From assembly GCA_913057945.1 (NCBI GenBank), contig CAJXOF010000018.1:1-58731 (forward strand): a stretch of 58,731 bases of DNA. Reading direction: 5' to 3'. Under the pieces are notes generated by a model. The model saw only the letters and a program-made list of their open reading frames with translations, had not been told where the DNA came from and ran no database searches. A program made the translations under genes and the position numbers. Within the stretch, counting starts at the first letter, position 1; each line of letters starts with the position of its first letter. The stretch comes from an uncultured Hyphomonadaceae bacterium (lineage in GTDB: Bacteria > Pseudomonadota > Alphaproteobacteria > Caulobacterales > Hyphomonadaceae). Shown in pieces: positions 25,969 to 35,711 of this stretch.

Positions 25969-27309
25969 ATGGCACGTCGATATTTCGGGACTGATGGTAT
26001 TCGCGGTCGCGCGAACACGCCCCCCATGACCGCAGAAATCGCGCTCAGGCTGGCCATCGCAGCGGCCCGCACCTTTGCGCCGGATGGGGGCCGTGAAGTC
26101 ATTATCGGCCGCGACACGCGCCGCTCTGGCGACATGATCGAAGCTGCGCTCATCGCGGGCCTGACAAGCATGGGGCTGAAACCGGTCCTGCTGGGGATTG
26201 TCCCCACTCCGACGGTCGCGCTGATGACACGAGAGACCGGCGCGGCGCTTGGCCTGATGATCTCGGCTTCCCACAACAAGGCCGACGACAATGGCATCAA
26301 GCTGTTCAGCCCTGACGGCATCAAGCTGACCGATGCGGAAGAAGAGGCCATCGAAGCTGGCATGGCGACCGCTTTCGAGGGGGACTTCGCCGCACCGCCT
26401 GCCATCGCAACCCCGCACCGGATGACAGGGGCAACCCTGCTCTACCTTGAACGCTGCCTCGAAACAGTGGGTACGGGCATTGATTTCTCCGGCCTCAAGA
26501 TCGTCCTCGATTGCGCCCATGGCGCTGCCTTCGAAGTTGGTCCGGCTGCCCTGCGCCGGCTCGGCGCGGACCTGACAATCATCGGCGACAGGCCGGATGG
26601 GCTGAACATCAATGCGGGCGTCGGATCTACATCCACGGACCGTCTGAAATCCACCGTTCGCCAGTCCGGCGCGGACATCGGCATCGCCTTCGACGGAGAT
26701 GCTGATCGCCTGATCGTGATCGACGAGCTGGGCACCGAAGTGGATGGTGACCAGGTCATGGCGCTTATTGCTGGGGAACTGAATCGCACTGGCCGTCTCT
26801 CCGGCGGCGGCATGGTGGCTACCATCATGTCGAACATGGGGCTGGCCGAATACCTGAAAGGCCTGAATTTGACGCTCGCCCGCACCAGGGTGGGTGACCG
26901 CTATGTTGGTGAGCATATGCGCCAGCACGGGTTCAATCTCGGCGGCGAACAGTCCGGACACATCATTCTGTCCGATGTCTCGACCACAGGCGACGGCCTG
27001 CTGGCCGCCCTGCAGGTCCTGAAGGCCGTGGCGTCCAGCGACCGCCCCGCGTCCGACGTGTTGCGCATATTCGATCCGGCGCCCCAGGAATTGGTCAATG
27101 TCCGCTTCAACGGGAAGAACCCGATGGACACGCACTCGGTGAAGGCCGCCCTGGCTGAGGCCGACGACATGCTCGGAGACCGTGGGCGGATGGTCGTGCG
27201 CAAATCCGGCACCGAACCCCTGATCCGTGTCATGGCCGAAGCGCTGGACGAAGACCTGATGCAGCGTGCCCTCTCACTTGTGGTCACTGCAGTCGAGGCC
27301 GAAGCCTGA
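25969..27309 (+). CDS. glmM: Phosphoglucosamine mutase
   Basis: A 446-residue alpha-D-phosphohexomutase that converts glucosamine-6-phosphate to glucosamine-1-phosphate for peptidoglycan and lipopolysaccharide. It opens MARRYFGTDGIRGRANTPPM, has the phosphoserine loop ISASHNKADDNGIKLF, the metal loop IAFDGDADRL, the sugar-binding GGEQSGHII and the phosphate-binding VRKSGTEPLIRVMAE. Full length, unambiguous. Usual partners ftsH and folP are not beside it here. Confidence 0.96.
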   Translation: MARRYFGTDGIRGRANTPPMTAEIALRLAIAAARTFAPDGGREVIIGRDTRRSGDMIEAALIAGLTSMGLKPVLLGIVPTPTVALMTRETGAALGLMISASHNKADDNGIKLFSPDGIKLTDAEEEAIEAGMATAFEGDFAAPPAIATPHRMTGATLLYLERCLETVGTGIDFSGLKIVLDCAHGAAFEVGPAALRRLGADLTIIGDRPDGLNINAGVGSTSTDRLKSTVRQSGADIGIAFDGDADRLIVIDELGTEVDGDQVMALIAGELNRTGRLSGGGMVATIMSNMGLAEYLKGLNLTLARTRVGDRYVGEHMRQHGFNLGGEQSGHIILSDVSTTGDGLLAALQVLKAVASSDRPASDVLRIFDPAPQELVNVRFNGKNPMDTHSVKAALAEADDMLGDRGRMVVRKSGTEPLIRVMAEALDEDLMQRALSLVVTAVEAEA

Positions 27310-27338
27310 CAGCATAGTCCCGCAACTGCTGGTCTTTT

Positions 27339-27353
27339 GGCGGATTATCCGCC
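27339..27353. promoter_or_regulatory. 15-bp inverted repeat upstream of unknown membrane protein
   Basis: GGCGGAT and ATCCGCC are separated by a single base, 30 bp after the glmM stop and 69 bp before the next start. One base of spacing is too short for an RNA loop, so a protein-binding dyad is more likely. No binding protein can be named. Confidence 0.3.
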
Positions 27354-27421
27354 CGAATGGGCTCGATAAGTCTTTGTCAGGATTTTCCCTATATATCTTT
27401 TGCCTCATCGGGGGATGGACC

Positions 27422-28315
27422 ATGACGTTTGACGCACGGGGCGGCAAGAAATCATCGGGTGGCAATACGCTCGTCTTTGGCGCGATCACGCTGACCGTGG
27501 TGGCCGGGGCCTTTTTCGCCGTCCTCAACCTTCCGAAGCCGGTTGCGAGCAACCACCTGACGCTCACACAGACAGAAAGTACAGCGGTCACGATAGAGGC
27601 CCAGTATGCGGCCTTTTCCGGAAAATCCGCACATGACTTTCTCACCACGCTCGGCCGGGTCGATCCTGACGCATATGCCAGTCTCGACCGCCGTCTTGCC
27701 AAGACAGACCCGTACGACCACACACAGATCGCAATGGAGGCAGCCAGCGCAGTGCTTGCCCGGCACAAATCAAGGCTTGCCCAGGCGAACACACGCCATG
27801 TCGACAAATGGCTCGACATGACCCGCACCCAGCTCAGGAGCGCCTCCAAATCCAGGCATCGCTGGTGCGCCGGCAGCCGGTATCAGGACTTCAACACCGT
27901 CTCCGGCCTGTCCGGCCAGATGGCAGCGGCGTCCGACCTGGCCGATCTCGGTGCGGAATTGTCTGACTACACGTTCGATACGATCAGCCTGGCCCTGATG
28001 GCCGTCGAGGATGCACGCACCGCGCCCGTCAAGCATGGCGCGCTGACCCATCAGGACGAAGCCGCGCTCCAGGGCGTCGCCATGTCCCTGATATCGGACC
28101 CCCAGATCATGCCGCTCATCCTGGCGTCAGGACCGGAGGGCCCCCCGGAATCCGCATTCGCCTCCCTCGACATGTGCCAGCTTGGCGTGACGGCTGTTAC
28201 GGCGTTGAAAACATTGCCTCAGGGAACGAAGGGCCGGGCCTTCGCTGAGCTTATCCGGTCGGCGGATTTCGATGGCGGCGATCTGAGCAAACTGAGAAGC
28301 CTGTCAAAGCTCTAG
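27422..28315 (+). CDS. Membrane-anchored protein of unknown function
   Basis: A 297-residue protein starting MTFDARGGKKSSGGNTLVFG. One hydrophobic stretch (about residues 16-36, VFGAITLTVVAGAFFAVLNL) makes an N-terminal membrane anchor; the rest is soluble and helical, probably periplasmic, with few cysteines (CAGSRYQDF and DMCQLGV). I do not recognise a family. GGGGGATGG lies just before the ATG; the frame extends upstream to 27266, overlapping glmM, which is unlikely. It shares the strand of cysQ and glmM but is 112 bp away. Confidence 0.75.
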   Translation: MTFDARGGKKSSGGNTLVFGAITLTVVAGAFFAVLNLPKPVASNHLTLTQTESTAVTIEAQYAAFSGKSAHDFLTTLGRVDPDAYASLDRRLAKTDPYDHTQIAMEAASAVLARHKSRLAQANTRHVDKWLDMTRTQLRSASKSRHRWCAGSRYQDFNTVSGLSGQMAAASDLADLGAELSDYTFDTISLALMAVEDARTAPVKHGALTHQDEAALQGVAMSLISDPQIMPLILASGPEGPPESAFASLDMCQLGVTAVTALKTLPQGTKGRAFAELIRSADFDGGDLSKLRSLSKL

Positions 28316-28316
28316 G

Positions 28317-28961
28317 CTATGTCTTCCCGGTACCCGCTTGCGCCAGACGCCATTCCAGCACGTCGATCCGGTCCTGTCCGAAGAAGGCTTCCCCGTCGAA
28401 TACCATCAGCGGTACACCCCAATGGTGCGGGTCCTGCGCGGCCTGATTCTCGGCGATCACGCCCTCCAGCCGATCCGCTTCGGACCCCTGCCGGGCATCC
28501 AGCTCCGCCAGATCAAACCCCGCCCGCGCGGCCGCATCGTTGAGCGCGGCGCCCTCTGTCCATGCCCCGCCTGACCAGATCAGGGTCGATACCTCGTCGA
28601 GGAAGGCCCAGCCCGCCTCATCTCCCGCCTCGCAGGCAAGAATACCGAGCCGTGTCAGCCGGCCGATATGCGGCTGCTCAGCGGAGATTTCTCGGGTCAT
28701 CATGTTCATCACCACCGGGTCCGGGTTGAGCGCCCCCAACGGCAAGTCGAGATATTGCGACAGACGGACAATGTCCCGCATCAGGTATGGCACCCATTGC
28801 GGCCGGACTTCGGAAAAGAATTCCGGTGTGCGAATGGCAATCGGATAGACCGGGCGCGGGCGCACCCGCACATCCCATTTCGCCTGTAATGCGCGCAGGC
28901 GTTTCGTTGCGAGGTAGGAATAGGGCGAACGAAACGACCAGAAGACGTCAACGGTTTTCAT
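28317..28961 (-). CDS. DsbA-fold protein, 2-hydroxychromene-2-carboxylate isomerase family
   Basis: A 214-residue thioredoxin-like protein with an inserted helical domain. VDVFWSFRSPYSYLATKRL is the family opening; the serine in SPYSY corresponds to the glutathione-contacting residue of HCCA isomerases, which replaces the CxxC of DsbA. The C-terminal WGVPLMVFDGEAFFGQDRID is the cis-proline loop and last strand. Family members isomerise aromatic breakdown intermediates with glutathione; the substrate here is not known. The frame extends 18 codons upstream of the ATG at 28961. Divergent from the esterase gene, and stop-to-stop with the unknown membrane protein (1 bp apart). Confidence 0.85.
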   Translation of the reverse strand: MKTVDVFWSFRSPYSYLATKRLRALQAKWDVRVRPRPVYPIAIRTPEFFSEVRPQWVPYLMRDIVRLSQYLDLPLGALNPDPVVMNMMTREISAEQPHIGRLTRLGILACEAGDEAGWAFLDEVSTLIWSGGAWTEGAALNDAAARAGFDLAELDARQGSEADRLEGVIAENQAAQDPHHWGVPLMVFDGEAFFGQDRIDVLEWRLAQAGTGKT

Positions 28962-29024
28962 GCTGCCACCTTGGCGGCGTATTGACGTCTTCACAAGACC
29001 CGGTTTTACCCCCATTTAGCCGTC

Positions 29025-29981
29025 ATGAGCCTTGACCAGACCTTCCGCCAATTCATGGACAAATTCCAATTGCCGGACTTTTCCGCCATGGACTGGAAAG
29101 GTTCGGTGGATCGGCTGCGTCAGCAATTCTATGTCGCCAGCCGTGCTATTGAGCGGGACGCGCCGGAAATGGCGAACATCTCGCTGATCACCATCCCCGG
29201 CCCCGGCGGGCCGATGAAGGCGCGCATCTATACCCCGCTCGGCGCGGGCATTCCGCCCGGCCCCGGCATCGTCTTCTTCCATGGCGGCGGCTTTGTGCTC
29301 GGCGATCTCGACAGCCATGACATGATCTGCAAGCGGCTCGCCGAAGGCGCGCGCTCCCGGGTCATCGCCGTCGACTACCGACTCGCCCCGGAACACAAAT
29401 TCCCCGCCGCCCATGAGGATGCACTGGCCGCATGGAACTGGATCACGACCCATGCCGACACTTGCGGCATTGATCCCGGCCGGCTGGCCGTATGCGGCGA
29501 CAGCGCGGGCGGGAATTTGTCCGCCTTCCTAGCCCAGGAATTGTTGCGCACGGGCAAGAAGGGCCCCGCCTTCCAGCTCCTGCTCTACCCACTCGTCCAG
29601 TTCGTGGACATCCGCACAAAGAAGATGACCTTCCAGGAGGGCGGCTTCTTCATTTCGGCAAACCTGTTCGAGTATTTCCGCGATGCCTATATCGGCGAGG
29701 ATGCCGAGCGCATGGATCCGCGTGTCTCGCCCCTGTTTGCTGAACCGAACGCCTTCAAGGGACTGCCCCCGGCGCACTTTGTCCTGTGCGGCTGGGATCC
29801 GCTGAAGGATGAAGGCCTCGCCTATGCCGACAAGATGGCGAGCTTTGGCGTGCGCGTCAGCGTGCGTGAACATCCCGGCATGGTGCATGGTTTCATGAAC
29901 ATGACCGCCCTGTCGGATGCGGTCCGGATTGCCATCCGGGATGCCGGTGTCGAAGCTGGCCGGGCGCTCGGCGCCATCTGA
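29025..29981 (+). CDS. Alpha/beta hydrolase, hormone-sensitive-lipase family esterase
   Basis: A 318-residue esterase. The oxyanion-hole motif is VFFHGGGFVLGDLDSHD, the nucleophile elbow GDSAGGNLSAF, with the acid in DPLKDEGLAYADKM and the catalytic His in GMVHGFMNM. These are the marks of the bacterial HSL (family IV) group, which hydrolyse short-chain esters. No signal peptide, so cytoplasmic. It diverges from the DsbA-fold gene with 63 bp between, and is followed by a terminator that belongs to the opposite strand. Confidence 0.92.
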   Translation: MSLDQTFRQFMDKFQLPDFSAMDWKGSVDRLRQQFYVASRAIERDAPEMANISLITIPGPGGPMKARIYTPLGAGIPPGPGIVFFHGGGFVLGDLDSHDMICKRLAEGARSRVIAVDYRLAPEHKFPAAHEDALAAWNWITTHADTCGIDPGRLAVCGDSAGGNLSAFLAQELLRTGKKGPAFQLLLYPLVQFVDIRTKKMTFQEGGFFISANLFEYFRDAYIGEDAERMDPRVSPLFAEPNAFKGLPPAHFVLCGWDPLKDEGLAYADKMASFGVRVSVREHPGMVHGFMNMTALSDAVRIAIRDAGVEAGRALGAI

Positions 29982-29989
29982 CCCCCACA

Positions 29990-30021
29990 TAAAAAAGGGG
30001 GCGACCCGAAGGCCGCCCCCA
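29990..30021 (-). terminator. Rho-independent terminator after the large TonB receptor
   Basis: On the minus strand GGGGGCG pairs with CGCCCCC (plus-strand positions 30014-30020 and 29997-30003), with two further C-G pairs inside, and is followed by six Ts (plus-strand 29991-29996). It lies 20 bp past the receptor's stop codon. Confidence 0.85.
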
Positions 30022-30040
30022 GTGTTGCATTCGAGGGCAA

Positions 30041-32911
30041 TCAGTTGCTGCCGCCGAACCGCTTGGTCACGCTGATCTTGAACGTACGACCGAATGGGTT
30101 GTGCGTATATGGATCATAGTTGACATCAAAGGCCGCGAATGGCGGGTCTTCATCGGTCACGTTGACCACGGACAGGCCGAAGTCGATGCCGCCGAGGGCC
30201 TCGGACTGCAGACTGTAGAACAGGTCAAATGTGGTCTGGCTGTCGATATTCTCGCCAACACCGCCACGGGCCGCAGCTGAACGTTCGTCCTTGTAGCTGT
30301 CGATGTGACGCATGACCGCCCGGAAATTGTGATCTCCGAGGGCGTAGTTCGCAAACACGTTTGCTTTCCACTGCGGCATGGACCGGGTGAAGTTCGACCG
30401 ATTGAACTGGCCGACATAGTCACCGCCGCCGATACCCAGGCCTTCAACAAAGTAAGGGTCCACCTGGTATTCGATGATGTAGGTCGCATCGGTGCCCAGG
30501 GTGAACTCGGCCGTGTTGCTGAGATCCCAGCTATTCTGCATCCGCAGGTCAACACCGGAGGTCTGGATATCCGGACCATTGGTAATGTTGGTGCGAACCC
30601 GAGCGATTGTGGATGCCGTCGGGGCGGTCGGATCGTTGAACGTAATCCGGGCAAGGATGGCATCATCATCTGTCGTTGGGGTCGCCAACGCAGCCACCGC
30701 TGCATTCACAATGTTCGCCTGCTCTTCCACGATAACCGGGTCGGAGAAGTCGAAATTGTAATAATCCAGCGAAGCGGAGAAGTTGCCGACTTCATAGATG
30801 CCGCCGAGGTTGAAGCTGAAGGCTGATTCCGGCTTCAGGTCCGGGTTGCCATACGTGTCGACCGCCTTGAACGCCGAGGCAGGCGCAACATATTGCAGCG
30901 TCGTGCCGACACCGCTCAGCTGGTTCAGGGTTGGCCCTTTGAACGAGGTCTGGGCGGAACCACGCAGGGCGAAAGTGTCATTCACCTGCCATTTGGCCGC
31001 AACCTTCGGATCGAAGGTCGAGCCGATGTCACCACCATAATCCTCGTAGCGGACGGCAAACTGCATATCGACCGTCTCGAAGAGTGGCACCTGCAATTCC
31101 CCGAAGATGGCGAAGATGGTCTGGTCTTCATCCGCGGCATTTGTCCCGGCAAGGAACGAATAAGGCCCCGTACCGCCGGGTCCCGGCGTCACGTCAAGAT
31201 TCGTCAGGTCAGACGGTTCAAGCTTGTAGCTTTCGCGGCGGACCTGTACGCCCGCTGCCCAGCCGACACTTCCGCCTGCAGCCTGTACATTGCTCTGTCC
31301 CGACAGAACGCCGTCAAAGACCAGCAGGTCCGTATTGGCGACGGTCAGGCTCGGATCAGTGATCCAGTCCGCTAGCGTGACGGAGTTTTCAAGGCCCGCC
31401 ACATAGTTCGGATTGGCCTCGCCCGTTACGGCATTTGACGGAATGGCATTCGAGAACGGGTTGTAATACTCACACGACCCGCCTCCGGCCACGAGAGAGC
31501 CGGTATATCCGGCCGCATACGGCACGGTACCCGTAGCCGGATCGACGCCGGTATTCGGATCTGTACAGACCCCAAAGCCACGCAGCGCGGAGGTCAGGCC
31601 CGTAATATAGGTGTCATTGGTCAGCCGCTCGCTTTCCGTGGCCGAATAGCTCAACGCAGCATCATAGTGGACACCGTTTTCGAAATCGCCGGCATAGGAG
31701 CCAGCAGCCCGCCACGTCTCGTTCGTACGGTAACCTTCCTGCGAACTGCCGGTGCCGGGAAAGCCGCCCCAGCCGAACGTCCGACCAATAAACAGGGCCC
31801 CGATGGCCGATGCGGGGAAAGCACCCGGATTATCCGCAATATATTGCTGGTAACCCGGAGCACTTGCGGGAACGAACTGGTTCAGCAGAGATTGCGGGGG
31901 ATAGGAAGGTGACGTTTTCCAGCTAGGCACATCCGAATACGCATAGAGAGCCTCAAGGTGCAGGGTCGCTCCATTGGACATGTCGCGGTTGTACTCGGAA
32001 AAGACCTGATAACGTTCCTCTTCTTCGACAAGGTTGTCGAAATTCGTGAACTGGAAGCGGCAGGTCCCGGAAACGACAATCGCTCCGACATCTTCACAGC
32101 CAGCATCGTTCGTGGCGCCTTGGATGGGGGCGCCAGAAGCACCCAGCGGGACATAATACCCTGGATTAGACAGCGAGGACCAACCCCCAACCGGGTTCTG
32201 ATCATAAGGCAGAACTGCCCAGTCCTTTTCATTCAGCAGCACTTCGCTGCGCTTGCTGTAGCCGACCGACGTCACCCAGTTGAAATTGTCGCCCTGCAGG
32301 CCGTAGGCGGCGGAAATGTCATACTCACCATCCGAGCCATCGAATTGCGAATACGATCCGCCGACTTCAAACCCGTCGAGGTCCTGATTGGTGATGAAGT
32401 TCACGACGCCAGCAATGGCATCGGAGCCGTACAGGGCCGCCGCGCCGTCTTTCAGCACTTCGATCCGGCCAATAGCGGCGGTCGGTATATTGTTCGTATC
32501 AACGAAAAGTTGCGCCTGCTCGCCGATCGAATAGGGGTGGTAGGTCTGGCGGTGGCCGTTGATCAGGACCAGGGTCCGGGCCGGGCCAAGGCCGCGCAAA
32601 TTGATGTTGGACGTCCCTTCCAGCCCGTTCGAGGAGAACTGGTTGGTCTGTCCATCCACGCCCGAGGACGGGCCGAGGTTACGGATCAATTCCGTGATCG
32701 AAGGCTGGCCTTCCAGCTTCAGGTCTCCAGCGGTCAGCACGTCGACCGGCAGGGCCGCATCTTCCGGCGTACCCGCAATAAACGAGCCGGTCACTGTCAC
32801 GGTCGACTGCCGCAATTCGCTCCCGGTCTCTTCCTCCTGCGCCAAGGCCGGCATACCGACTGCCAGCGCAACGCAAGACGCACTAATCCACATTCTAGCT
32901 TGGTGTTTCAT
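30041..32911 (-). CDS. TonB-dependent receptor (large, 956 residues)
   Basis: An outer-membrane, ligand-gated transporter driven by TonB-ExbBD. The signal peptide MKHQARMWISASCVALAVG ends near ALAQ. The plug domain contains STVTVTGSFI, AALPVDVLTAGDL, NINLRGLGPARTLVLINGHR and VEVLKDGAAALYGSDAIAGVVNF. The 22-strand barrel ends in the aromatic NPFGRTFKISVTKRFGGSN. The RGLGxxRTLVLINGxR subtype is expanded in sphingomonads and Hyphomonadaceae and often has non-siderophore substrates; the ligand cannot be named. ATG at 32911 has GGGAGGAAG 6 nt upstream; the frame extends 38 codons further without merit. Divergent from a second receptor. Confidence 0.93.
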   Translation of the reverse strand: MKHQARMWISASCVALAVGMPALAQEEETGSELRQSTVTVTGSFIAGTPEDAALPVDVLTAGDLKLEGQPSITELIRNLGPSSGVDGQTNQFSSNGLEGTSNINLRGLGPARTLVLINGHRQTYHPYSIGEQAQLFVDTNNIPTAAIGRIEVLKDGAAALYGSDAIAGVVNFITNQDLDGFEVGGSYSQFDGSDGEYDISAAYGLQGDNFNWVTSVGYSKRSEVLLNEKDWAVLPYDQNPVGGWSSLSNPGYYVPLGASGAPIQGATNDAGCEDVGAIVVSGTCRFQFTNFDNLVEEEERYQVFSEYNRDMSNGATLHLEALYAYSDVPSWKTSPSYPPQSLLNQFVPASAPGYQQYIADNPGAFPASAIGALFIGRTFGWGGFPGTGSSQEGYRTNETWRAAGSYAGDFENGVHYDAALSYSATESERLTNDTYITGLTSALRGFGVCTDPNTGVDPATGTVPYAAGYTGSLVAGGGSCEYYNPFSNAIPSNAVTGEANPNYVAGLENSVTLADWITDPSLTVANTDLLVFDGVLSGQSNVQAAGGSVGWAAGVQVRRESYKLEPSDLTNLDVTPGPGGTGPYSFLAGTNAADEDQTIFAIFGELQVPLFETVDMQFAVRYEDYGGDIGSTFDPKVAAKWQVNDTFALRGSAQTSFKGPTLNQLSGVGTTLQYVAPASAFKAVDTYGNPDLKPESAFSFNLGGIYEVGNFSASLDYYNFDFSDPVIVEEQANIVNAAVAALATPTTDDDAILARITFNDPTAPTASTIARVRTNITNGPDIQTSGVDLRMQNSWDLSNTAEFTLGTDATYIIEYQVDPYFVEGLGIGGGDYVGQFNRSNFTRSMPQWKANVFANYALGDHNFRAVMRHIDSYKDERSAAARGGVGENIDSQTTFDLFYSLQSEALGGIDFGLSVVNVTDEDPPFAAFDVNYDPYTHNPFGRTFKISVTKRFGGSN

Positions 32912-33294
32912 ATACTTCCTCCCGTGATGTGAGAGACCGAATCTGAAGTCCGGTTCTTGTCTCACTCGGGAACAGCATATGTCCGCTTCCGCGGGGGAAT
33001 AGGGTAATCTTGTTGTGCAGCGCAATATTTCGCTTCTGAAACATGTCCGTCAGTTTATGTTACAACGTTGTCGTAACGTCCCTGCCGGGGTGCCGCTGCC
33101 TAGTTTCTGAACAAATTCCTCCAGAGTCGGCCGGATTGTGGCGTATATGTTACAGTATCTGACAAACCCTCAGCTTGCTCGCCTTTTCAGGCTGAATCCG
33201 CCGAAATTAGGATTACTTTCGTACCAAGCCGCCATGAAGAGCGGGCTCCGAAATACCCTCCCGGAACTACAAATAACACAATCAGGAAACTGCT
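32912..33294. promoter_or_regulatory. 383-bp intergenic region between divergent TonB receptors
   Basis: No gene is seen. The region is richer in A+T than its surroundings. It holds a 10-bp palindrome ACAACGTTGT (33062-33071) flanked by GTTAC (33059-33063) and GTAAC (33073-33077), and a repeat of TATGTTACA at 33056-33064 and 33146-33154. These are plausible operators for both receptor genes. No canonical Fur box is evident, and -35/-10 elements could not be assigned with confidence. Confidence 0.45.
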
Positions 33295-35631
33295 ATGCAC
33301 CTCAAACATTCGTTGTTTGCGACGGCTTCTGCCGTCCTTCTCATTGCGACCAACGCTCAGGCTCAGGAAGCCGAATCCGACCGCGAATCCGCGATCGACC
33401 GCGTGCTTGGAACGGTCACCGTCACCGCTACCAAGAAAAAAGACGTCGAGAACGTTCAGGATGTTCCCGTCGCTGTCACCGCCTTCAACTCCGACACGCT
33501 TGACGCGCTGAACGTCACCACGCTGGAAAGCCTGTCCTACTCCTCCCCCAACGTCTCCCTGGATGATGTCGGCACGTCCCGCGGCACGGCGAACTTCGCC
33601 ATTCGGGGTCTTGGCGTGAACTCGTCCATCCCATCCATCGATCCGGCCGTTGGCGTCTTCATTGACGGCGTCTACCTCGGCGTGAACACCGGCGTGGTGG
33701 TCGACCTGTTCGACGTCGACAGCATCGAGATCCTGCGCGGCCCGCAGGGCCTGCTCTTCGGTCGCAACACGACTGGCGGTGCCGTCGTCGTGAACACCGG
33801 CAATCCGTCGGACGAATTCACCTACAAGATCGGCGCGAAAGTCGACGGTCCGGTTGACGAAGACCGCGGCGGCGCCAGTGCCACCGTTCAGGGCTATGTC
33901 TCCGGCCCGCTGATCGAAGGCGTGCTGAACGGCAAGATCGGCGCATCCTACACGACCGATGCCGGTTATTTCGAAAACCAGTACAATGGCGACAATCACG
34001 GCGAACTCCAGACCGCAACCTATCGCGGCGCCCTGGAATTCACGCCGACCGAACGCCTGACCTTCCTCGGCAAGATCGAGTACACCGACAGCCGCGGGGA
34101 CGGCCCGTCCGGCCAGAACCGGTCTTACTTCGACCGGGACTCGTTCGACTTCTCGATCAACGAGCCGGGCCTGGCAGAAGCCGAAACAGTCTTTGGCTCG
34201 CTGCGCACCGATTATGATGTCGATTTCGGCAATGGCCGTATCACCAACATCATCGGCTATCGTGACCTCGATTCCGGCTCGGTCGGCGACATTGATGCGA
34301 CGCCTTACACCCTGTTCCACTCCGGTTCGGAGTTCACTCAGGAACAGATTTCCGACGAACTGCGCTATGCCGGTACGTTCGGCAAAGCCGACGTGACGAC
34401 GGGCCTGTACTATTTCGAACAGGAACTCGCCTACACCGAAACGCGTAACCTGCCGACGACCCGTCCGGCCACGCTGCCGGCGACGATCCCGTGGGGCTTC
34501 TATGGCGGTGGCCGTCAGGACCACACTGTCTGGGGCGCCTTCGCAAACGTCGACTATGCCTTCACGGACAAGCTGGTTGCCACCTTTGGCCTGCGCTACT
34601 CCAATGAAGAGAAAGAGGCAGACATCATCTACATCCGTCCACGCAATGAGTGTTCGGTTGTCAGCGGTTCGTGCTCACCTGCCGGTACCAACGATCTGAT
34701 CTCCCTGATCACCGGCGGCACCGTGGCTGAGCCCAACGGCTTCACCGATGACAATGAGTGGTCGAACTGGACGCCGAAACTCGGCCTGCAATACTTCTGG
34801 ACCGACAACCTCCAGACCTATGCGCACTACACCAAGGGCTTCCGCTCCGGTGGCTACAATTTCCGCATCACCGATATCCCGATCTTCAACCAGTTTGTTG
34901 CCCAGACCGGTGATTTCGGCTTCGACGAGGAAGAAGTTGATGCCTATGAGATCGGCTTCAAGACCAGCAGCGAAGATGGTCGTATCCAGGTCAACGGCGC
35001 TGTGTTCCACACCGCCATCCAGGACATGCAGCGTGAGGTCAATACGGCCGGTGCGTCCGGTGTTGTCCAGAACATCATCAACACGGCAGATGCCTCCATC
35101 ACCGGTGTTGAAGTCGATGGCCGCGTCGCCTTCGCAGATACCTGGCTCGCCACGTTCAATCTCGGCATGATTGATGCGTCCTATGATGACGTCTTCTTCG
35201 ATCTCGATGCAGACGGCGTTGTCGGTTCCAGCGATCTGGCCCTCGACCTCCCCCGCGTGCCACAGGCAACATGGGGCGTCGGCCTGATCAAGGACATCGA
35301 CCTCGGTGACTCCGGCGCGCTCGTCGGTCAGGTCAACTACCAGTATCGTGACCGCATCGCGTATACGGACAGCAACTTTGGCTGGATCCAGTCCGCCAAC
35401 ATGCTGGACGCGAACCTGACCTGGGAAACCCCGATCGACGGCCTCGCCGCCTCGATCTACGGCAAGAACCTCCTCGACGAAGTTCAGGCGGGTAACGACA
35501 CCCAGCTGCCATTCCCAGGACCGCTCTCGACCGGGCAGAACTATTCCTACCCGGCGCTTCCAGCCGGGGGCACGTTCTCGCCGCTCAAGAAAGGCCGTCT
35601 GGTCGGTCTCGAGCTGACCTACGAATACTAG
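33295..35631 (+). CDS. TonB-dependent receptor (778 residues)
   Basis: An outer-membrane receptor with signal peptide (MHLKHSLFATASAVLLIATN, cleavage after AQAQ). The plug has VTVTATKKKDVENVQDVPVA, FAIRGLGVNSS, VGVFIDGVYLG and the highly conserved IEILRGPQGLLFGRNTTGGA, then the barrel with repeated aromatic strands, for example LGLQYFWTDNLQTYAHYTKG, and a C-terminal LKKGRLVGLELTYEY. This type is abundant in marine alphaproteobacteria. No enzyme or transporter genes beside it indicate the ligand. A TCAGGAAA site precedes the ATG, and an intrinsic terminator follows. Confidence 0.94.
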   Translation: MHLKHSLFATASAVLLIATNAQAQEAESDRESAIDRVLGTVTVTATKKKDVENVQDVPVAVTAFNSDTLDALNVTTLESLSYSSPNVSLDDVGTSRGTANFAIRGLGVNSSIPSIDPAVGVFIDGVYLGVNTGVVVDLFDVDSIEILRGPQGLLFGRNTTGGAVVVNTGNPSDEFTYKIGAKVDGPVDEDRGGASATVQGYVSGPLIEGVLNGKIGASYTTDAGYFENQYNGDNHGELQTATYRGALEFTPTERLTFLGKIEYTDSRGDGPSGQNRSYFDRDSFDFSINEPGLAEAETVFGSLRTDYDVDFGNGRITNIIGYRDLDSGSVGDIDATPYTLFHSGSEFTQEQISDELRYAGTFGKADVTTGLYYFEQELAYTETRNLPTTRPATLPATIPWGFYGGGRQDHTVWGAFANVDYAFTDKLVATFGLRYSNEEKEADIIYIRPRNECSVVSGSCSPAGTNDLISLITGGTVAEPNGFTDDNEWSNWTPKLGLQYFWTDNLQTYAHYTKGFRSGGYNFRITDIPIFNQFVAQTGDFGFDEEEVDAYEIGFKTSSEDGRIQVNGAVFHTAIQDMQREVNTAGASGVVQNIINTADASITGVEVDGRVAFADTWLATFNLGMIDASYDDVFFDLDADGVVGSSDLALDLPRVPQATWGVGLIKDIDLGDSGALVGQVNYQYRDRIAYTDSNFGWIQSANMLDANLTWETPIDGLAASIYGKNLLDEVQAGNDTQLPFPGPLSTGQNYSYPALPAGGTFSPLKKGRLVGLELTYEY

Positions 35632-35656
35632 GATCGGCTTCAACAGCGATTTCCTG

Positions 35657-35690
35657 GAAAGGGCGGCCCCGCGGGTCGCCCTTTCTGCAT
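35657..35690 (+). terminator. Rho-independent terminator after the second TonB receptor
   Basis: AAAGGGCG (35658-35665) pairs with CGCCCTTT (35677-35684), extended inward by GCCC/GGGT pairs, ending in a short T run (CTTTCT). It lies 27 bp past the stop. Confidence 0.75.
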
Positions 35691-35711
35691 TCAGCCCCTA
35701 TGTGAGAGCGC

